From an uncultured Geobacteraceae bacterium (lineage in GTDB: Bacteria; Desulfobacterota; Desulfuromonadia; Geobacterales; Pseudopelobacteraceae), in the NCBI GenBank assembly GCA_903845365.1, contig CAIMXI010000189.1:1-37757 (forward strand): a stretch of 37,757 nt of DNA, written 5' to 3'. This document shows, piece by piece, positions 24,418 to 36,406 of this stretch. The notes under the pieces are model-generated. The model saw only the letters and a program-made list of their open reading frames with translations. It was not told where the DNA came from and made no database searches. Each line of letters begins with the position of its first letter. The first letter of the stretch is position 1. The position numbers and the translations under genes are program-made.

Positions 24418-26445
24418 TCAGAACCGGTATGATAGCTTGAAGCGAAAGGTCATATCGTCCTGACGAATCGTCTGTAGTGTCGGGCCATGTTCTTCCCCTG
24501 CTACATCCTGCGCATGGACGTTAAAAAGATTGTATATGCTTGCCGAGGCTTCAACTCCTTTAAAGCCGATATCCCGGCAGAAGATGGTCAGGTTTGCCAG
24601 TATCGGATCGTTTGTTCTGCTTCCGTTCAGGGTAATGCGGGGAGAGCTGTATTGAATCTCCGGAGAAATAAAAAGCTGCTGCCTGATAAGGGGGATGCTT
24701 ACATTCGCTTTGGCAAGATGCCGTGGAGAGTTACTGAGTTGCGCCCCGCTGCTCTGATCGGTTGCCAGTTGCCAGTTATAGCTGAGCCGCCCTTTCAAAC
24801 CGCTCCGCCAGAAGCCCTCCAGACTGGCCGCTATGCCAACCGCTTCAGCCGCATCAATGTTGCGATAAACCAGCATTCCGGCAGCATCCGTTGACTGACT
24901 GATCAGATCGGTAACCCGGTAGAAAAAGCCGCCAAACGATGAACGATAATTATCCAGAAAATATTGTTCCCAGATGGCGTCGACAGTCCTGATTTTCTCC
25001 GGTTTCAGCTCCGGACTTGCAACAGACGTGGCACCATCCTGGTAAAAACGCTCGTAGGCATTAGGGGCACGAAAGGCTTCGCTGTAGAGCAGCTTCAATG
25101 CCGTGGTTTCCACCGGAGTGTAGACCAGCGCGGCTCGCGGGTTGACCGCACTGAAAGAATCATAGATGTCATAGCGGATCCCCACATTGATGCGGAGCGG
25201 CTTTAAAATATGATATTCGTCCTGGATGAAGCCCCCCCAGTTGTTCGAGTCACGTTGATCATCCAGATTTGTGACAGAAGAATCAGCAGTGACATTTTTC
25301 TGGTTCTGATTAACGCTGTGCCGGAACTCCAGACCGAGGGAGATCTTGTTTTCCGGGGTCGGAGAAAATGTGACGACTGTATCCGCCCCCAATGAGGTTC
25401 CCAGCGCAGTGTCAAGGTTGGTTGTACTTGCGGCAGGAGTGTTGTCCGTGATGTATGTTCCGTCATAGCGGTAGTGATCGTAGAAGAGCTGGGCCGAAAC
25501 CTCAAACGAGTCGGAATACGCCCGCCGGTATCCCAGGTTCAGATAGCCCCGATCATCGGTAGTTCTGGTTGCGGGGTCATTGAATACCGTTTGATACGCC
25601 CCGGTCGGAATCCCCTTCTCGCGACTGGCGAACAGCCCGGTAAGGGTAAAATTGGCGTTCGATAAACGCGCATAAATGCTTTTGCTGCTGTCATCGTCAC
25701 TATGATAGGTGTTGCCTCTGCTCGGCGTTGCTGCAAATTCGGGAAAGTATAGGTTTTTGCCGGCACTCTCAAAGGCTGTGCCGGAGATAATCATATACAG
25801 ACCGGAATCAAGGGAAGCGCCGTAGCTTGCCCGCCCGCTCCAGGTATTGTAGCTGGCTCCTGAAGCAGAAAGTTCCCTGCCAACATCAGCGGCTTTGAAG
25901 GTGATTACATTGATTACCCCGAAAAAGGCATTACTGCCGTAGAGGGAAGAGCCTGGCCCCCTCATTACTTCGACGTGATCAATCAGGTCGACATCCAATG
26001 GAAACTCGGTGCCAATCTGGGCGGTATCATAGATATTATCGTTCATCCGGTGGCCATCGATCATCAGCAGAAACCGGCTGTTATAGTCTCCGGGACGGCT
26101 GAAGCCACGCACACCGAGATAGCTGTAGTTCCGGTCATTTGTTACATACATGCCGGGCACCGAGCGGAGGATGTCGGCCAGAGTGCGGTAGCCGTATTTG
26201 TGGATATCTTCGCTGGTTATTACGGTCATGGAAGCGGGAGCCTCGGTAACCTGCTGGGAAAAGCGCGAAGCGGTAACCACTTTCTCCACTTCAATCAGCA
26301 TCAACTGTTCCATGGAGAGTTCGCTTAAATCAGCGCGCGCCTCTATTATCGGGGCTTCGCACCAGGCTATGCCGGAACAGAGCAGGCAGAGTGCGAGCTG
26401 GAAAAAGAGAGTTTGGGATAGATACGCCAATCGATGATGTTTCAT
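24418..26445 (-). CDS. TonB-dependent outer-membrane receptor
   Basis: 675 residues from ATG 26445 (GAGGA seven bases upstream; 19 earlier in-frame codons are ignored). A signal peptide ends near residue 31. The N-terminal LSMEQLMLIEVEKVVTASR resembles a TonB-box-type segment, followed by the plug (APASMTVITSEDI, GVRGF, VEVMRGPGSSLYGSNAFFGVINVIT) and a beta-barrel ending in FRFKLSYRF with terminal Phe. The ligand is unknown; there is no nearby metal, heme or cobalamin gene. It is ten bases from yfiR, so receptor, YfiR and kinase look like one transcription unit, perhaps using the receptor as a sensor or for ligand uptake. Confidence 0.92.
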   Translation of the reverse strand: MKHHRLAYLSQTLFFQLALCLLCSGIAWCEAPIIEARADLSELSMEQLMLIEVEKVVTASRFSQQVTEAPASMTVITSEDIHKYGYRTLADILRSVPGMYVTNDRNYSYLGVRGFSRPGDYNSRFLLMIDGHRMNDNIYDTAQIGTEFPLDVDLIDHVEVMRGPGSSLYGSNAFFGVINVITFKAADVGRELSASGASYNTWSGRASYGASLDSGLYMIISGTAFESAGKNLYFPEFAATPSRGNTYHSDDDSSKSIYARLSNANFTLTGLFASREKGIPTGAYQTVFNDPATRTTDDRGYLNLGYRRAYSDSFEVSAQLFYDHYRYDGTYITDNTPAASTTNLDTALGTSLGADTVVTFSPTPENKISLGLEFRHSVNQNQKNVTADSSVTNLDDQRDSNNWGGFIQDEYHILKPLRINVGIRYDIYDSFSAVNPRAALVYTPVETTALKLLYSEAFRAPNAYERFYQDGATSVASPELKPEKIRTVDAIWEQYFLDNYRSSFGGFFYRVTDLISQSTDAAGMLVYRNIDAAEAVGIAASLEGFWRSGLKGRLSYNWQLATDQSSGAQLSNSPRHLAKANVSIPLIRQQLFISPEIQYSSPRITLNGSRTNDPILANLTIFCRDIGFKGVEASASIYNLFNVHAQDVAGEEHGPTLQTIRQDDMTFRFKLSYRF

Positions 26446-26480
26446 ACGGAATTCCTCGAAGGTGAACAGATATGCCTTAA

Positions 26481-26580
26481 CCCCCATCCGGCCTTCGGCC
26501 ACCTTCTCCCCGCGAGAGAGAAGGCATGATGTTTCCCTTCTCCATTAGGGAGAAGGTGCCCGATAGGGCGGATGAGGGGT
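26481..26580. repeat. Extragenic inverted repeat between HPt and TonB-receptor genes
   Basis: Arms CCCCATCCGGCC...ACCTTCTCC and GGAGAAGGT...GGCGGATGAGGGG are inverted around an inner CTTCTC/GAGAAG pair. This is a dispersed repeat type related to the one at 26992-27111. Confidence 0.7.
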
Positions 26581-26594
26581 GATTTCGACGTTTT

Positions 26595-26930
26595 CTACTT
26601 ACTCTTGCTACAATTGAGCGCCTCAACCGTCATCCTCGCCACCTGCTCCAACTCGGGTAGCAGAGCCACGGCACGTTCCAGATTGCACTCTTTTGCCGCT
26701 GCTTCCATTTTTGCGCAGATTTCCCGCAAATCTGAAGCGTATAAATCGGCGGCAATACCTTTTAGGCCATGCGCCTGTAGACGGATCGGTTCAGTATCGC
26801 TGCCAGCGCAGCAAACTATTAATTTCTCAACCTCTTTAGGGATTTCCGCTGCTGCGGAATCAAATATTTTTTGAACCAGCTCATCATCGCCGCCAATATC
26901 ATCCAGCAGTTGTTCCTTATCAAATAGCAT
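26595..26930 (-). CDS. HPt phosphotransfer protein, 111 aa
   Basis: A single HPt domain: helix FDSAAAEIPKEVEKL, phospho-acceptor His54 in LQAHGLKG, then DLREICAKMEAAAK. GGAGA lies six bases upstream of the ATG. It would pass phosphoryl groups between receiver domains of the hybrid kinases on either side. Its C-terminal half is strikingly like the C-terminal domain of the partial kinase at 36407-37757, which has lost the His. Confidence 0.88.
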   Translation of the reverse strand: MLFDKEQLLDDIGGDDELVQKIFDSAAAEIPKEVEKLIVCCAGSDTEPIRLQAHGLKGIAADLYASDLREICAKMEAAAKECNLERAVALLPELEQVARMTVEALNCSKSK

Positions 26931-26991
26931 AAATGGTCTCCATTTCTCTGTTTATCTGATTCTTTCTCATTTGCCGCTTGGCATCCAAAAA

Positions 26992-27111
26992 GTCCCCTCT
27001 CCCTGAGGGAGAGGGCTAGGGTGAGGGGGGAATGCCCGGTTTATGCTGCATCATTCCCCCCTTGTATCTCATCCGGCCTTCTGCCACCTTCTCCCTCAGA
27101 AGGGAGAAGGG
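26992..27111. repeat. Extragenic inverted repeat cluster
   Basis: It contains CCCTCTCCCTGAGGGAGAGGG (hairpin), GGTGAGGGGGG facing CCCCCC, and CACCTTCTCCCTCAG with its own inverted partner. It occupies the 192-base gap between the soluble hybrid kinase and the HPt gene. Confidence 0.7.
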
Positions 27112-27122
27112 TCTTCGGCGAA

Positions 27123-29588
<2,466 letters not shown>

Positions 29589-29602
29589 GAGTAGTCACCT
29601 TT

Positions 29603-31573
29603 TCAAGTTGGCGGTGTTCCGCAGCAGCGATCCAGAAGAGTCTTGATCTGCTGTGGTTTAAACGGTTTTATGACATAGTCGTCCATGCCGGCAGCAAGGC
29701 AGATTTCCCTGTCCCCATCCATGGCGTTGGCAGTCAGGGCAACGATATATAAGCGTCGTTTTTCGCTCTGACTTTCTGATTCGAGCCTCCTGATGGTTGC
29801 GGTAGCCTCGTAGCCGTCCATTTCAGGCATCTGGCAATCCATCAATATGAGGTCATAATCCTGCTTGAAAGCCGCTTCCACGGCCTCGCGACCATTCCAG
29901 GCCACGTCAACCTCACAATTAAGCGATTCAAGCACCATACGGCAGAGTTCCTGATTAACGATGTTATCTTCCGCCAGAAGCACTCTCGGCATCTGCTCGT
30001 TCTCTTGACGCAGCCCACTTTCCGTTGCCGTGTCATCAGGGGAGGGGCTGACAGGGATGAATTCAGTATTCTGCACCAGAATGGTAAACCAGAAGAGCGA
30101 CCCTTTGCCTAGTTCACTCTGTAATCCAATCTGCCCCCCCATGGCTTCCACCAGCTCTTTCGAGATAGCCAGACCAAGGCCGGTTCCCTGGTATCGTCTC
30201 GAACTTGAATTGTCCGCCTGTGCAAAGGGATCGAAAATGACCTGCTGTTTTTCAGGCGGAATTCCGGTGCCGCTGTCCTGAATTTCAAAACGGAGCAGCG
30301 ACTGCTCTGCTCTTTTTTCGGCAAGAGTCAGCTTCAGAGAAACTTCGCCCTCTTCGGTAAATTTTAACGCGTTGCCGACCAGGTTGATCAGTATCTGACG
30401 GATTCTGACATTATCGGATATTGCCGCTTCAGGCACAGCATCATCAATAGAGTATACGAGTTTGACCTTGGTATTCTGAACCCTTATCCAGAACATATCG
30501 ATAACCTCACGTACCAGATCACCGGGTGTGAAATAAGTCGACCTTAACTGGAGCTTACCCACCTCAATTTTTGAAAAATCAAGGATATTGTTAATAATAT
30601 CGAGGAGCTTTTCGGCAGAGCCATGAGCCATGTTGATCATTCTCAACTGCTCGTCGCTCAAAGGTGACTCCTTTAACAGCCCCAACAGCCCCATAACACC
30701 GTTCATGGGGGTGCGTATTTCATGACTCATGTTGGCCAGAAACTGCGACTTCGCCCTGTTGGCCGCTTCAGCATGATTCTTGGCGGCAATTATTACTGCC
30801 TGCGTGCGCAGCAATTTCTCGGTCATTACATTGAACGCCTGGCCCAGAAACTCAAGCTCATCGCCGGTATTGATATTTACATGTATGCCCAGATCACCTT
30901 CTGCAACCAACTCGGTTGTATTGGCAAGCATAGAGATCGGCTTGGTGAGTCTTCGGGCAAAAACAGGCGCCACGCTACACCCGACGGCCAGGCAGATTAT
31001 AGCGAGTATGAGGGTACGAAGATACATGGTTTTTACATTTGCATTGAATGTATCGAGAGAAAGCCCTATGTGGATCCAACCCCAGTCGATACTGGAGTAC
31101 TGGAAGGGGAACGAGTAGTGATACACTTCGTCGATTGAAATTTCATCTATATGGATATCGCTCCGGGCATCCCTGTTCCCGGTAGGTATCCATTCACCAC
31201 CCAACGTGGCCTGTCTCCAGCCGCTTTTCGTAAATATCAGGGAGAAGCCGTCGTTGCGGGTTATGACAACAAAGATAACCGACGGGCTCTCTTTGACGAC
31301 CCTCATACAATGCTCTATAACCGTGGCGAAATCTTCGGCAATGACGGAACTTGACGTGACCTGTGCGATGGAAGTAACGGTGGTTCTCGCTTCCGACTTC
31401 ATCGCCTCAAGAATCGCCTTTCGCTGAGACGGCATATTGATAATAACAAACAGGGTGAGCGTAAAAACAATCAGCGCTGACACTATCAGAGTCATCCGGG
31501 CAGCAATATGTCTTGGCCAGATCAAGGCAAGTTTTGACAGTCCCATACGTGAAAAAAAACTGTTATTATTCAC
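29603..31573 (-). CDS. Membrane hybrid histidine kinase, HAMP/HisKA/HATPase/REC
   Basis: 656 residues if it starts at GTG 31573, four bases past the preceding stop with CAGGAAA upstream; an in-frame ATG at 31624 would overlap that gene by 47 bases. TM1 at about 26-46, periplasmic sensor about 47-200 ([23 protein letters not shown]), TM2, HAMP ([21 protein letters not shown]). HisKA has His284 ([10 protein letters not shown]), HATPase has DSGTGIP and GTGLGLA, and one complete receiver ([17 protein letters not shown]). It directly follows two PhnD-like binding-protein genes, so those proteins may present a ligand to its periplasmic domain. Confidence 0.9.
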   Translation of the reverse strand: MNNNSFFSRMGLSKLALIWPRHIAARMTLIVSALIVFTLTLFVIINMPSQRKAILEAMKSEARTTVTSIAQVTSSSVIAEDFATVIEHCMRVVKESPSVIFVVITRNDGFSLIFTKSGWRQATLGGEWIPTGNRDARSDIHIDEISIDEVYHYSFPFQYSSIDWGWIHIGLSLDTFNANVKTMYLRTLILAIICLAVGCSVAPVFARRLTKPISMLANTTELVAEGDLGIHVNINTGDELEFLGQAFNVMTEKLLRTQAVIIAAKNHAEAANRAKSQFLANMSHEIRTPMNGVMGLLGLLKESPLSDEQLRMINMAHGSAEKLLDIINNILDFSKIEVGKLQLRSTYFTPGDLVREVIDMFWIRVQNTKVKLVYSIDDAVPEAAISDNVRIRQILINLVGNALKFTEEGEVSLKLTLAEKRAEQSLLRFEIQDSGTGIPPEKQQVIFDPFAQADNSSSRRYQGTGLGLAISKELVEAMGGQIGLQSELGKGSLFWFTILVQNTEFIPVSPSPDDTATESGLRQENEQMPRVLLAEDNIVNQELCRMVLESLNCEVDVAWNGREAVEAAFKQDYDLILMDCQMPEMDGYEATATIRRLESESQSEKRRLYIVALTANAMDGDREICLAAGMDDYVIKPFKPQQIKTLLDRCCGTPPT

Positions 31574-31577
31574 TAAG

Positions 31578-32504
31578 TTATTTCCTGGCTGCCAATTTTG
31601 CTTTAAGGCGTTTGTGTTCGCCAATCAGATTTTCCAGGCCGTCGAGATATTCTTCTTTAAAAGGGGTTATGCCGTTGGTCTGAAAAATGGTGTAGATCTG
31701 CTTGCCACTTTTGGTTTCATTGAGCTGGAGCATGGCGTTGTAAATCTTGGTACGAAATTTTTCCGATGTGCCCGGAATCAGGCAGACAACCGCATCGCTA
31801 AGGTTTGGTGACTCGGCCAGGATGGTCAATTGGGCGGCCAACTGGGGATTAAGTTCACAGCTTGTGTTGAAACCTGTGCGGGTGACAAGGGCGGCATCAG
31901 CCTGTCTGAAAAAAACTCCCATGATGGCATTGGCTAATTTAGGAGTCTCTTTTATGTGACTAAAAAAGTTGTCATATCCCCCTTTCTCCGTTCTCATAAA
32001 GAGAACTTCAAGCCAGATCTGACTGGACTCATATTTTGTAACAGCAGGAATCATTATGGTTTTTCCCTTCAGGTCTGAAAATGATCTGAAGCCGCCATCT
32101 TTGCGGGTTATGACAACATACGAGATCCCAGGGCCTTTGCTGTTCTTTCCGACAAAGGAAGGGATCAGTGGAACCGTTTTTCGGAGACGGAGGAAGTCGA
32201 CACTCGGCATGGCTGCCAGTTCCAGTTCACCTTTACGAAGGGCGTTGGTCATGGCGTCCATTTCCGGGAACAGGATCACTTTGATATTCAGGGATTCGCC
32301 AATCTGGCGGGAGATTTCGCGGCTATGCACTTCCAGAACAGCCCTGGCATCACGGGGGTCAGAGTTGAAGATGGCGTGTTGTATAAAACCGGTACGGAAC
32401 AAAGTTTGTGTACCGTCATCTTTCTCTGCTGCGACAAGGGCAGGCTGCACAAGGAGCAGCAGAGCGAGCAGCAGTGCAGAAAAATTTTGTCGGAACTGCT
32501 TCAT
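31578..32504 (-). CDS. PhnD-like periplasmic binding protein, copy A
   Basis: 308 residues with a signal peptide to about residue 26 ([16 protein letters not shown]). The mature protein has [38 protein letters not shown] and an aromatic-lined hinge, as in the PhnD/phosphate-phosphonate binding-protein family of ABC transporters. No permease or ATPase gene is in the cluster, so it is more likely a sensor accessory than a transporter part. SD GAGGA is eight bases upstream, and the gene begins 11 bases after copy B. Confidence 0.82.
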   Translation of the reverse strand: MKQFRQNFSALLLALLLLVQPALVAAEKDDGTQTLFRTGFIQHAIFNSDPRDARAVLEVHSREISRQIGESLNIKVILFPEMDAMTNALRKGELELAAMPSVDFLRLRKTVPLIPSFVGKNSKGPGISYVVITRKDGGFRSFSDLKGKTIMIPAVTKYESSQIWLEVLFMRTEKGGYDNFFSHIKETPKLANAIMGVFFRQADAALVTRTGFNTSCELNPQLAAQLTILAESPNLSDAVVCLIPGTSEKFRTKIYNAMLQLNETKSGKQIYTIFQTNGITPFKEEYLDGLENLIGEHKRLKAKLAARK

Positions 32505-32515
32505 GTAACGATTCC

Positions 32516-33436
32516 TCAGCGCCTTCGTGCAACCAGCCTGGAGTGTTCAGCATACAGCATTTCAGTACTTTTCATATATTCTGGCTGAAATAGTGCAAGG
32601 CCATTCAGATGAAACAGCATGAGCAACTGTCTCCCCTCCTGATCTTTCTCAAGATCCAGCAGCCCCTGCCTCATCTTCTGTTTGCTCGCGTCTGAGAGGT
32701 CTTTGCGGAACACAATGACTCCACCTACCAATCGCCCTATCTGCTTGATTACCTTCAATTCGCGGGAAATTTGCGGATTCAGCTCGGATGAAACCTCAAA
32801 AGCTTGCCTCGTGATGACACAGGCAGCAACCTTTCTAAAAAAAACCGGCATAATAGCCTTGCTGACGGATTCTGCTTCATTAATCGATGAAAAAAAAGTA
32901 TCTATTGCACCCTTCTCCTTCATCACCAGAGTTTCTACCCAGATACGATAGATAGCGCCATACTGGGCATTTCGCATCGGCAGCGTAATAACACGTCCTT
33001 TCAGGTCTTCGACCCCGTTAATACCGCTGTCTTTCCTGACAAGAAGTAACAATTCAATCTCATGGCTACTTCCCGCGACAGTCAACATAGCAGGTTCAAC
33101 TGGCGCTCGCTGCCTGAGGTGGATAAACTCATCCGGTGTAATTGCCAGCCCATCGAGCTTCTTAGCCTTCAGATCATTCTCGATATCACTGATAGAGTCA
33201 TAAATGTGCGAATCAACGGAGCCAAACGTTTTACCGGCAACCTTTTTGGCTAACACCTGAACCGCGATCTTCATATCATTTTTTGGTATGTTCACAAAGG
33301 CGTTGACAGAAAAACCGAGTCTGATTTTATCAATAGCTTCTTCGGCAATGACGTGAGTTGTCTGCGAGGCACAAAAGAGTATCAGCAGTCCCGATGCACA
33401 GAAAAAACACCTTCTGAATAAGACCGTTGCGAACAT
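32516..33436 (-). CDS. PhnD-like periplasmic binding protein, copy B
   Basis: 306 residues; signal peptide FCASGLLILFCASQTTHVIA. Related along its length to copy A but diverged (shared layout: DLKGRVITLPM, IWVETLVMKEKGAIDTFF, ISRELKVIK). The ATG is seven bases after the TolC-like stop and has no obvious ribosome site, so translation probably depends on coupling. Two different binding proteins beside one kinase suggests two ligands or a two-step presentation. Confidence 0.8.
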   Translation of the reverse strand: MFATVLFRRCFFCASGLLILFCASQTTHVIAEEAIDKIRLGFSVNAFVNIPKNDMKIAVQVLAKKVAGKTFGSVDSHIYDSISDIENDLKAKKLDGLAITPDEFIHLRQRAPVEPAMLTVAGSSHEIELLLLVRKDSGINGVEDLKGRVITLPMRNAQYGAIYRIWVETLVMKEKGAIDTFFSSINEAESVSKAIMPVFFRKVAACVITRQAFEVSSELNPQISRELKVIKQIGRLVGGVIVFRKDLSDASKQKMRQGLLDLEKDQEGRQLLMLFHLNGLALFQPEYMKSTEMLYAEHSRLVARRR

Positions 33437-33443
33437 ACAATAT

Positions 33444-34913
33444 CTAGCGAGGCAAAGTGGTTGAGATAATTTCCGCTATCTGTCTGCCGACGACAAAATC
33501 CATGTTGGCTCTTGCATCGAGGTTATCGTAGAGTGTTTTCTGATATTGGGCTTTCATCAGCGACTCCATCAGTTGCGCCTCAATGACATCCTTGGTTTCC
33601 ACCATCTCTTCCTGATAGGCGCGTTCATTTAATGAGCGGTTCTCCTCGGACGAAGCGGCTGCTGCCTCTGAAGAAACTTTTTGCTGCTGCGCAGTTATCA
33701 ACTGAATAAAGATATGCTTGACCTGGAGGGCAATCCCTTCCTTGAGGAGGAACTGCTGCTGTTTCAGCTTTTCGAGGCGCGCCTTCGCTTCTCGCACCTC
33801 GCCTGTTGTCCGCAAGCCGTTGAAGAGAGGGAGCTCCATCCCGATGCCGACCATCCATGAATTTTTATTATCCGGGGTGACAATACCTTTATCGTATGAA
33901 TTCACAATGCCGGTCAGGCTGCCGAACAGCCCGACCTTCGGCAGATGCCCGCTTTTTGCTTCGTCAATTTTGGCCTCTGCGGCAGCCAGGCCGGCATCAA
34001 GGCGCGCCCAGTCAGGATTGAACCGGTATGCTCCGCTCACCAGATCCCGTAACTCCGCTTTGGACGGAATGAAAGGCAGCGGCTCTGCTGCCGGTTCCAC
34101 AGGATTTTGCCATTCAAGCCCCATTGAATTGGTCAGCGCGGCCTTCGCCAGTTGCTCATTCCCCTCCAGAGATGCGACTGCGGAGCGCAGCCATTCCACC
34201 ACGGTTTTGTTGCGCAGGAAGTCTGTCTTCTTCACCTTGCCGGAACCTTTGGTATACAAATTCTCGGTCAGATCGAGCGTCACCTGCATACGGGTAAGCG
34301 CATCCCTGCCGATCTGAACAAGTTCACGGGCTAATACCGCTCCATAGTAATAGCGGGTTGTATCGTACACGACCTGGAGGTCGGTGCGGCGGGCTTCTTC
34401 TTTTGCGGCTTTCATCCCCTGTTCGCTTTGGCGCACGATCGCACCGACCTGGCCACCGGTGTAGAGCGGCAGGGTCGCGTTGAGTGAGGCGGTAAAGTTG
34501 TGCCTGTCCATCAGCTTGACGTTCTGCTCGGGGACAGGGAGAGTGGCGAGAGGAACCTGCACTGAACCGCCGGGGGCGGCAGGATTTGTCACCTGCATTA
34601 CCAAGGAGGTTCCAGACGGCATTGAAATGGACTGCGACGGGAAAATGAAATTAGGCTCCTGATCCATGATGGCATAATTGGCTTTGGCGCCGATTTGAGG
34701 CCAGTAGCCAGAGAGCGCCTGCCGGTGCTGCGCCTCGGCAATTTCGATGCTGTAGCGGGAGGCTGTTCGGAAGAGATTTTTTTGCAGTGCGATATCTATG
34801 CACTGTTGCAGGGTCAGGGGGTGGGGAGCGGCGGAAGCTGAAACCGCTCCGGCCAGGAGACAACTCAAAATCAGACCCAACAGACAGACACTTCGCATCT
34901 GTACCGTACTCAT
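33444..34913 (-). CDS. TolC-family outer-membrane efflux protein
   Basis: 489 residues. A signal peptide (VCLLGLILSCLLAGAVSASA) is followed by LTLQQCIDIALQKN, the standard TolC/OEP opening, two repeats of long coiled-coil helices (Ala/Glu/Gln-rich, e.g. AAAEAKIDEAK and the C-terminal EENRSLNERAYQEEMVETKDVIEAQ) and strand segments between. It would form a trimeric outer-membrane channel. There is no inner-membrane pump or periplasmic adaptor nearby, so either the partner is elsewhere or the channel serves the sensing system. GGAG lies six bases before the ATG. Confidence 0.9.
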   Translation of the reverse strand: MSTVQMRSVCLLGLILSCLLAGAVSASAAPHPLTLQQCIDIALQKNLFRTASRYSIEIAEAQHRQALSGYWPQIGAKANYAIMDQEPNFIFPSQSISMPSGTSLVMQVTNPAAPGGSVQVPLATLPVPEQNVKLMDRHNFTASLNATLPLYTGGQVGAIVRQSEQGMKAAKEEARRTDLQVVYDTTRYYYGAVLARELVQIGRDALTRMQVTLDLTENLYTKGSGKVKKTDFLRNKTVVEWLRSAVASLEGNEQLAKAALTNSMGLEWQNPVEPAAEPLPFIPSKAELRDLVSGAYRFNPDWARLDAGLAAAEAKIDEAKSGHLPKVGLFGSLTGIVNSYDKGIVTPDNKNSWMVGIGMELPLFNGLRTTGEVREAKARLEKLKQQQFLLKEGIALQVKHIFIQLITAQQQKVSSEAAAASSEENRSLNERAYQEEMVETKDVIEAQLMESLMKAQYQKTLYDNLDARANMDFVVGRQIAEIISTTLPR

Positions 34914-34978
34914 GCGCTGCTCCTTTCGTTACTTATTTTCTGGGTTGGGATGATTGCTGTTTTGTTGCAGTCAAAAGC

Positions 34979-35076
34979 AAATCCCCCCTAACCCCCCTTT
35001 CTGAGGGGTGGGACTAAAAACCTCCCACTTGGAACTAATAGCCTCCCCCTTTTTGAAGGGGGATTGAGGGGGATTT
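34979..35076. repeat. Extragenic inverted repeat between HPt and TolC-like genes
   Basis: AAATCCCCCCTAACCCCCCTTT at one end and AAGGGGGATTGAGGGGGATTT at the other form an imperfect inverted repeat, with further GAGG/CCTC runs inside. Such C/G-rich repeats are dispersed in many genomes and give false peptides such as NPPQSPFKKG. Confidence 0.7.
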
Positions 35077-35106
35077 GTCTTAAAAGCTGACGTACACGGA
35101 AAGTTC

Positions 35107-35499
35107 TCATTCCCCGCATTCCAGTGCCGTGCGAAGAGCCGCGCACGTTTCAGCGAGTTCGTTTTCAGCGCGAACCAAAAGTGCCGGAGCCGCTTCAAGA
35201 GTATTGTTTTTTCCAAGTAATTCAAGCTCTGCACAGGTTTTGCCAAAGAGCATGGCGCCAATGGCTGTGCTGCTTGATTTCATGGAATGTGCCGTATTTC
35301 TGAGCGCATTGCCATCTGCTGCGCTTACCGCCGCTTTGGCTCCATCCATCAGCGCCGGTATTGAGCCGAGATAGGACGTCATCAACGTTTTGCGAATATC
35401 CGGCCTCCCCGCTCTCTGCATCGCTTTCAGAGCGTCAAGAACGCTCCAGTCCATCACACCCGAGTTTTCAGGCGCATGTTCATCAATCTGGTTTGTCAT
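35107..35499 (-). CDS. HPt phosphotransfer protein, 130 aa
   Basis: After about 16 polar residues comes one HPt domain (VLDALKAMQRAGRPDIRKTLMTSYL), with phospho-acceptor His71 in NTAHSMKSSSTAIGA, then AELELLGK and a C-terminal helix. It belongs to a different HPt subgroup from the 111-residue protein (AHSMKSSS rather than AHGLKG), which suggests a different partner. It is 32 bases after the secreted linker protein gene and 193 bases before tolC-like, with a repeat in between. Confidence 0.87.
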   Translation of the reverse strand: MTNQIDEHAPENSGVMDWSVLDALKAMQRAGRPDIRKTLMTSYLGSIPALMDGAKAAVSAADGNALRNTAHSMKSSSTAIGAMLFGKTCAELELLGKNNTLEAAPALLVRAENELAETCAALRTALECGE

Positions 35500-35531
35500 G
35501 GTATCTGCACGCCCTTAAAAATATGATAGGT

Positions 35532-36242
35532 TTAAAACTGCCAGCCAGGCACCAGTGGTGAGAATCTTATCGGAGTTGAGAATTCCTGACTGATTGCCTC
35601 CCTGTCTGACGAATCAACAGCAACAACTCTGTAACGAAGAGAAGCGGCGTCCGCTGGAACTTCAGGCAGGGTTGCCGAGTATGTGAAACGGGAACCGTCC
35701 ACTTTTGCCATCTTTACCACAGACAGCGCTCCGGAATCAGCAGCGCGGATTTTGCAGTTAACCGCCTGCAGATCATAAGCCTCGCGGTAGATCACCGCTT
35801 TGATGACGGTGCGCTTGCCGGTCACCACAAAACTGTAGGGGACATTGAATACCCTGAAAGGCTGGATCGGCTCAGGCTGAAGAGGTAAATTTTGAGAAGC
35901 CGAAACCGGAGCGACGCTTGCAGTCATACTCCCGGGAGATTTTGCCTGGTCGGCGGATTGAGTTGGCGCTGCCGCAGTGGTCTTTGATTCCGGAGCTTTG
36001 GCAACGTTCTTTTTCTTTTTTTTGGGCCTGGGGGCTACTGGTTTTGCCGAGGCTTCGCTCCTTTCTCTGCTCAGTTCAGCTGTTGGTAAATCGAAGGTCA
36101 CTCCAGCGGAGGGAGCTGACAGCGCCTCAACTGCGTACATCGGCAAGATGAGCGGCAGTGCCGCAGCGAAAAAAATAAGCCCTGCACGAAAAACCGGAAA
36201 AAATCCGGTTTTATCTTTTATATGCATACTCAACCGATTCAT
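35532..36242 (-). CDS. Exported protein with Lys/Pro/Ala linker and C-terminal beta-sandwich-like domain
   Basis: 236 residues; GGGAG nine bases before ATG. A hydrophobic segment (about 17-42) acts as signal peptide or anchor. Residues 55-125 are low complexity (PRPKKKKKNVAK, then Ala/Ser/Thr/Pro/Gln), like the periplasm-spanning linker of TonB. The last 110 residues (VFNVPYSFVVTGK, VIKAVIYREAYDL, RYRVVAVDSSDREAISQEFSTP) have an alternating beta pattern like an Ig/fibronectin fold. I recognise no family. If the hydrophobic segment stays as an anchor, the linker could reach through the periplasm to an outer-membrane partner such as the TolC-like protein; this is inference. Confidence 0.7.
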   Translation of the reverse strand: MNRLSMHIKDKTGFFPVFRAGLIFFAAALPLILPMYAVEALSAPSAGVTFDLPTAELSRERSEASAKPVAPRPKKKKKNVAKAPESKTTAAAPTQSADQAKSPGSMTASVAPVSASQNLPLQPEPIQPFRVFNVPYSFVVTGKRTVIKAVIYREAYDLQAVNCKIRAADSGALSVVKMAKVDGSRFTYSATLPEVPADAASLRYRVVAVDSSDREAISQEFSTPIRFSPLVPGWQF

Positions 36243-36295
36243 ACGCCCGTCTCCCTCTTGGTCTAGCCATATAAAATATTTTTGTTTTTGACGTT

Positions 36296-36387
36296 ATCCG
36301 CCGTTATCCTTTTTATCCCTGTTAAATAAAGGTTTGCTTTTAACTGCAAAGGCCTTTTAACAGGGATAAAGAAAGATAAAGGCGGAT
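36296..36387. repeat. Imperfect 30 bp inverted repeat between kinase and exported-protein genes
   Basis: Left arm 36296-36326 (ATCCGCC...TTTATCCCTGTTAAA) pairs with right arm 36355-36387 (TTTTAACAGGGATAAAG...GGCGGAT) around a 28-base loop. It is a dispersed type of extragenic repeat and could weaken readthrough from the upstream kinase gene. Confidence 0.75.
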
Positions 36388-36406
36388 GAAATCTTTAAGA
36401 TCAGCT

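Noticed and set aside
26481..27111. Possible CRISPR-like repeats
   Set aside because: The repeated stretches are inverted, not regularly spaced direct repeats, and there are no cas genes; they fit dispersed extragenic palindromes.
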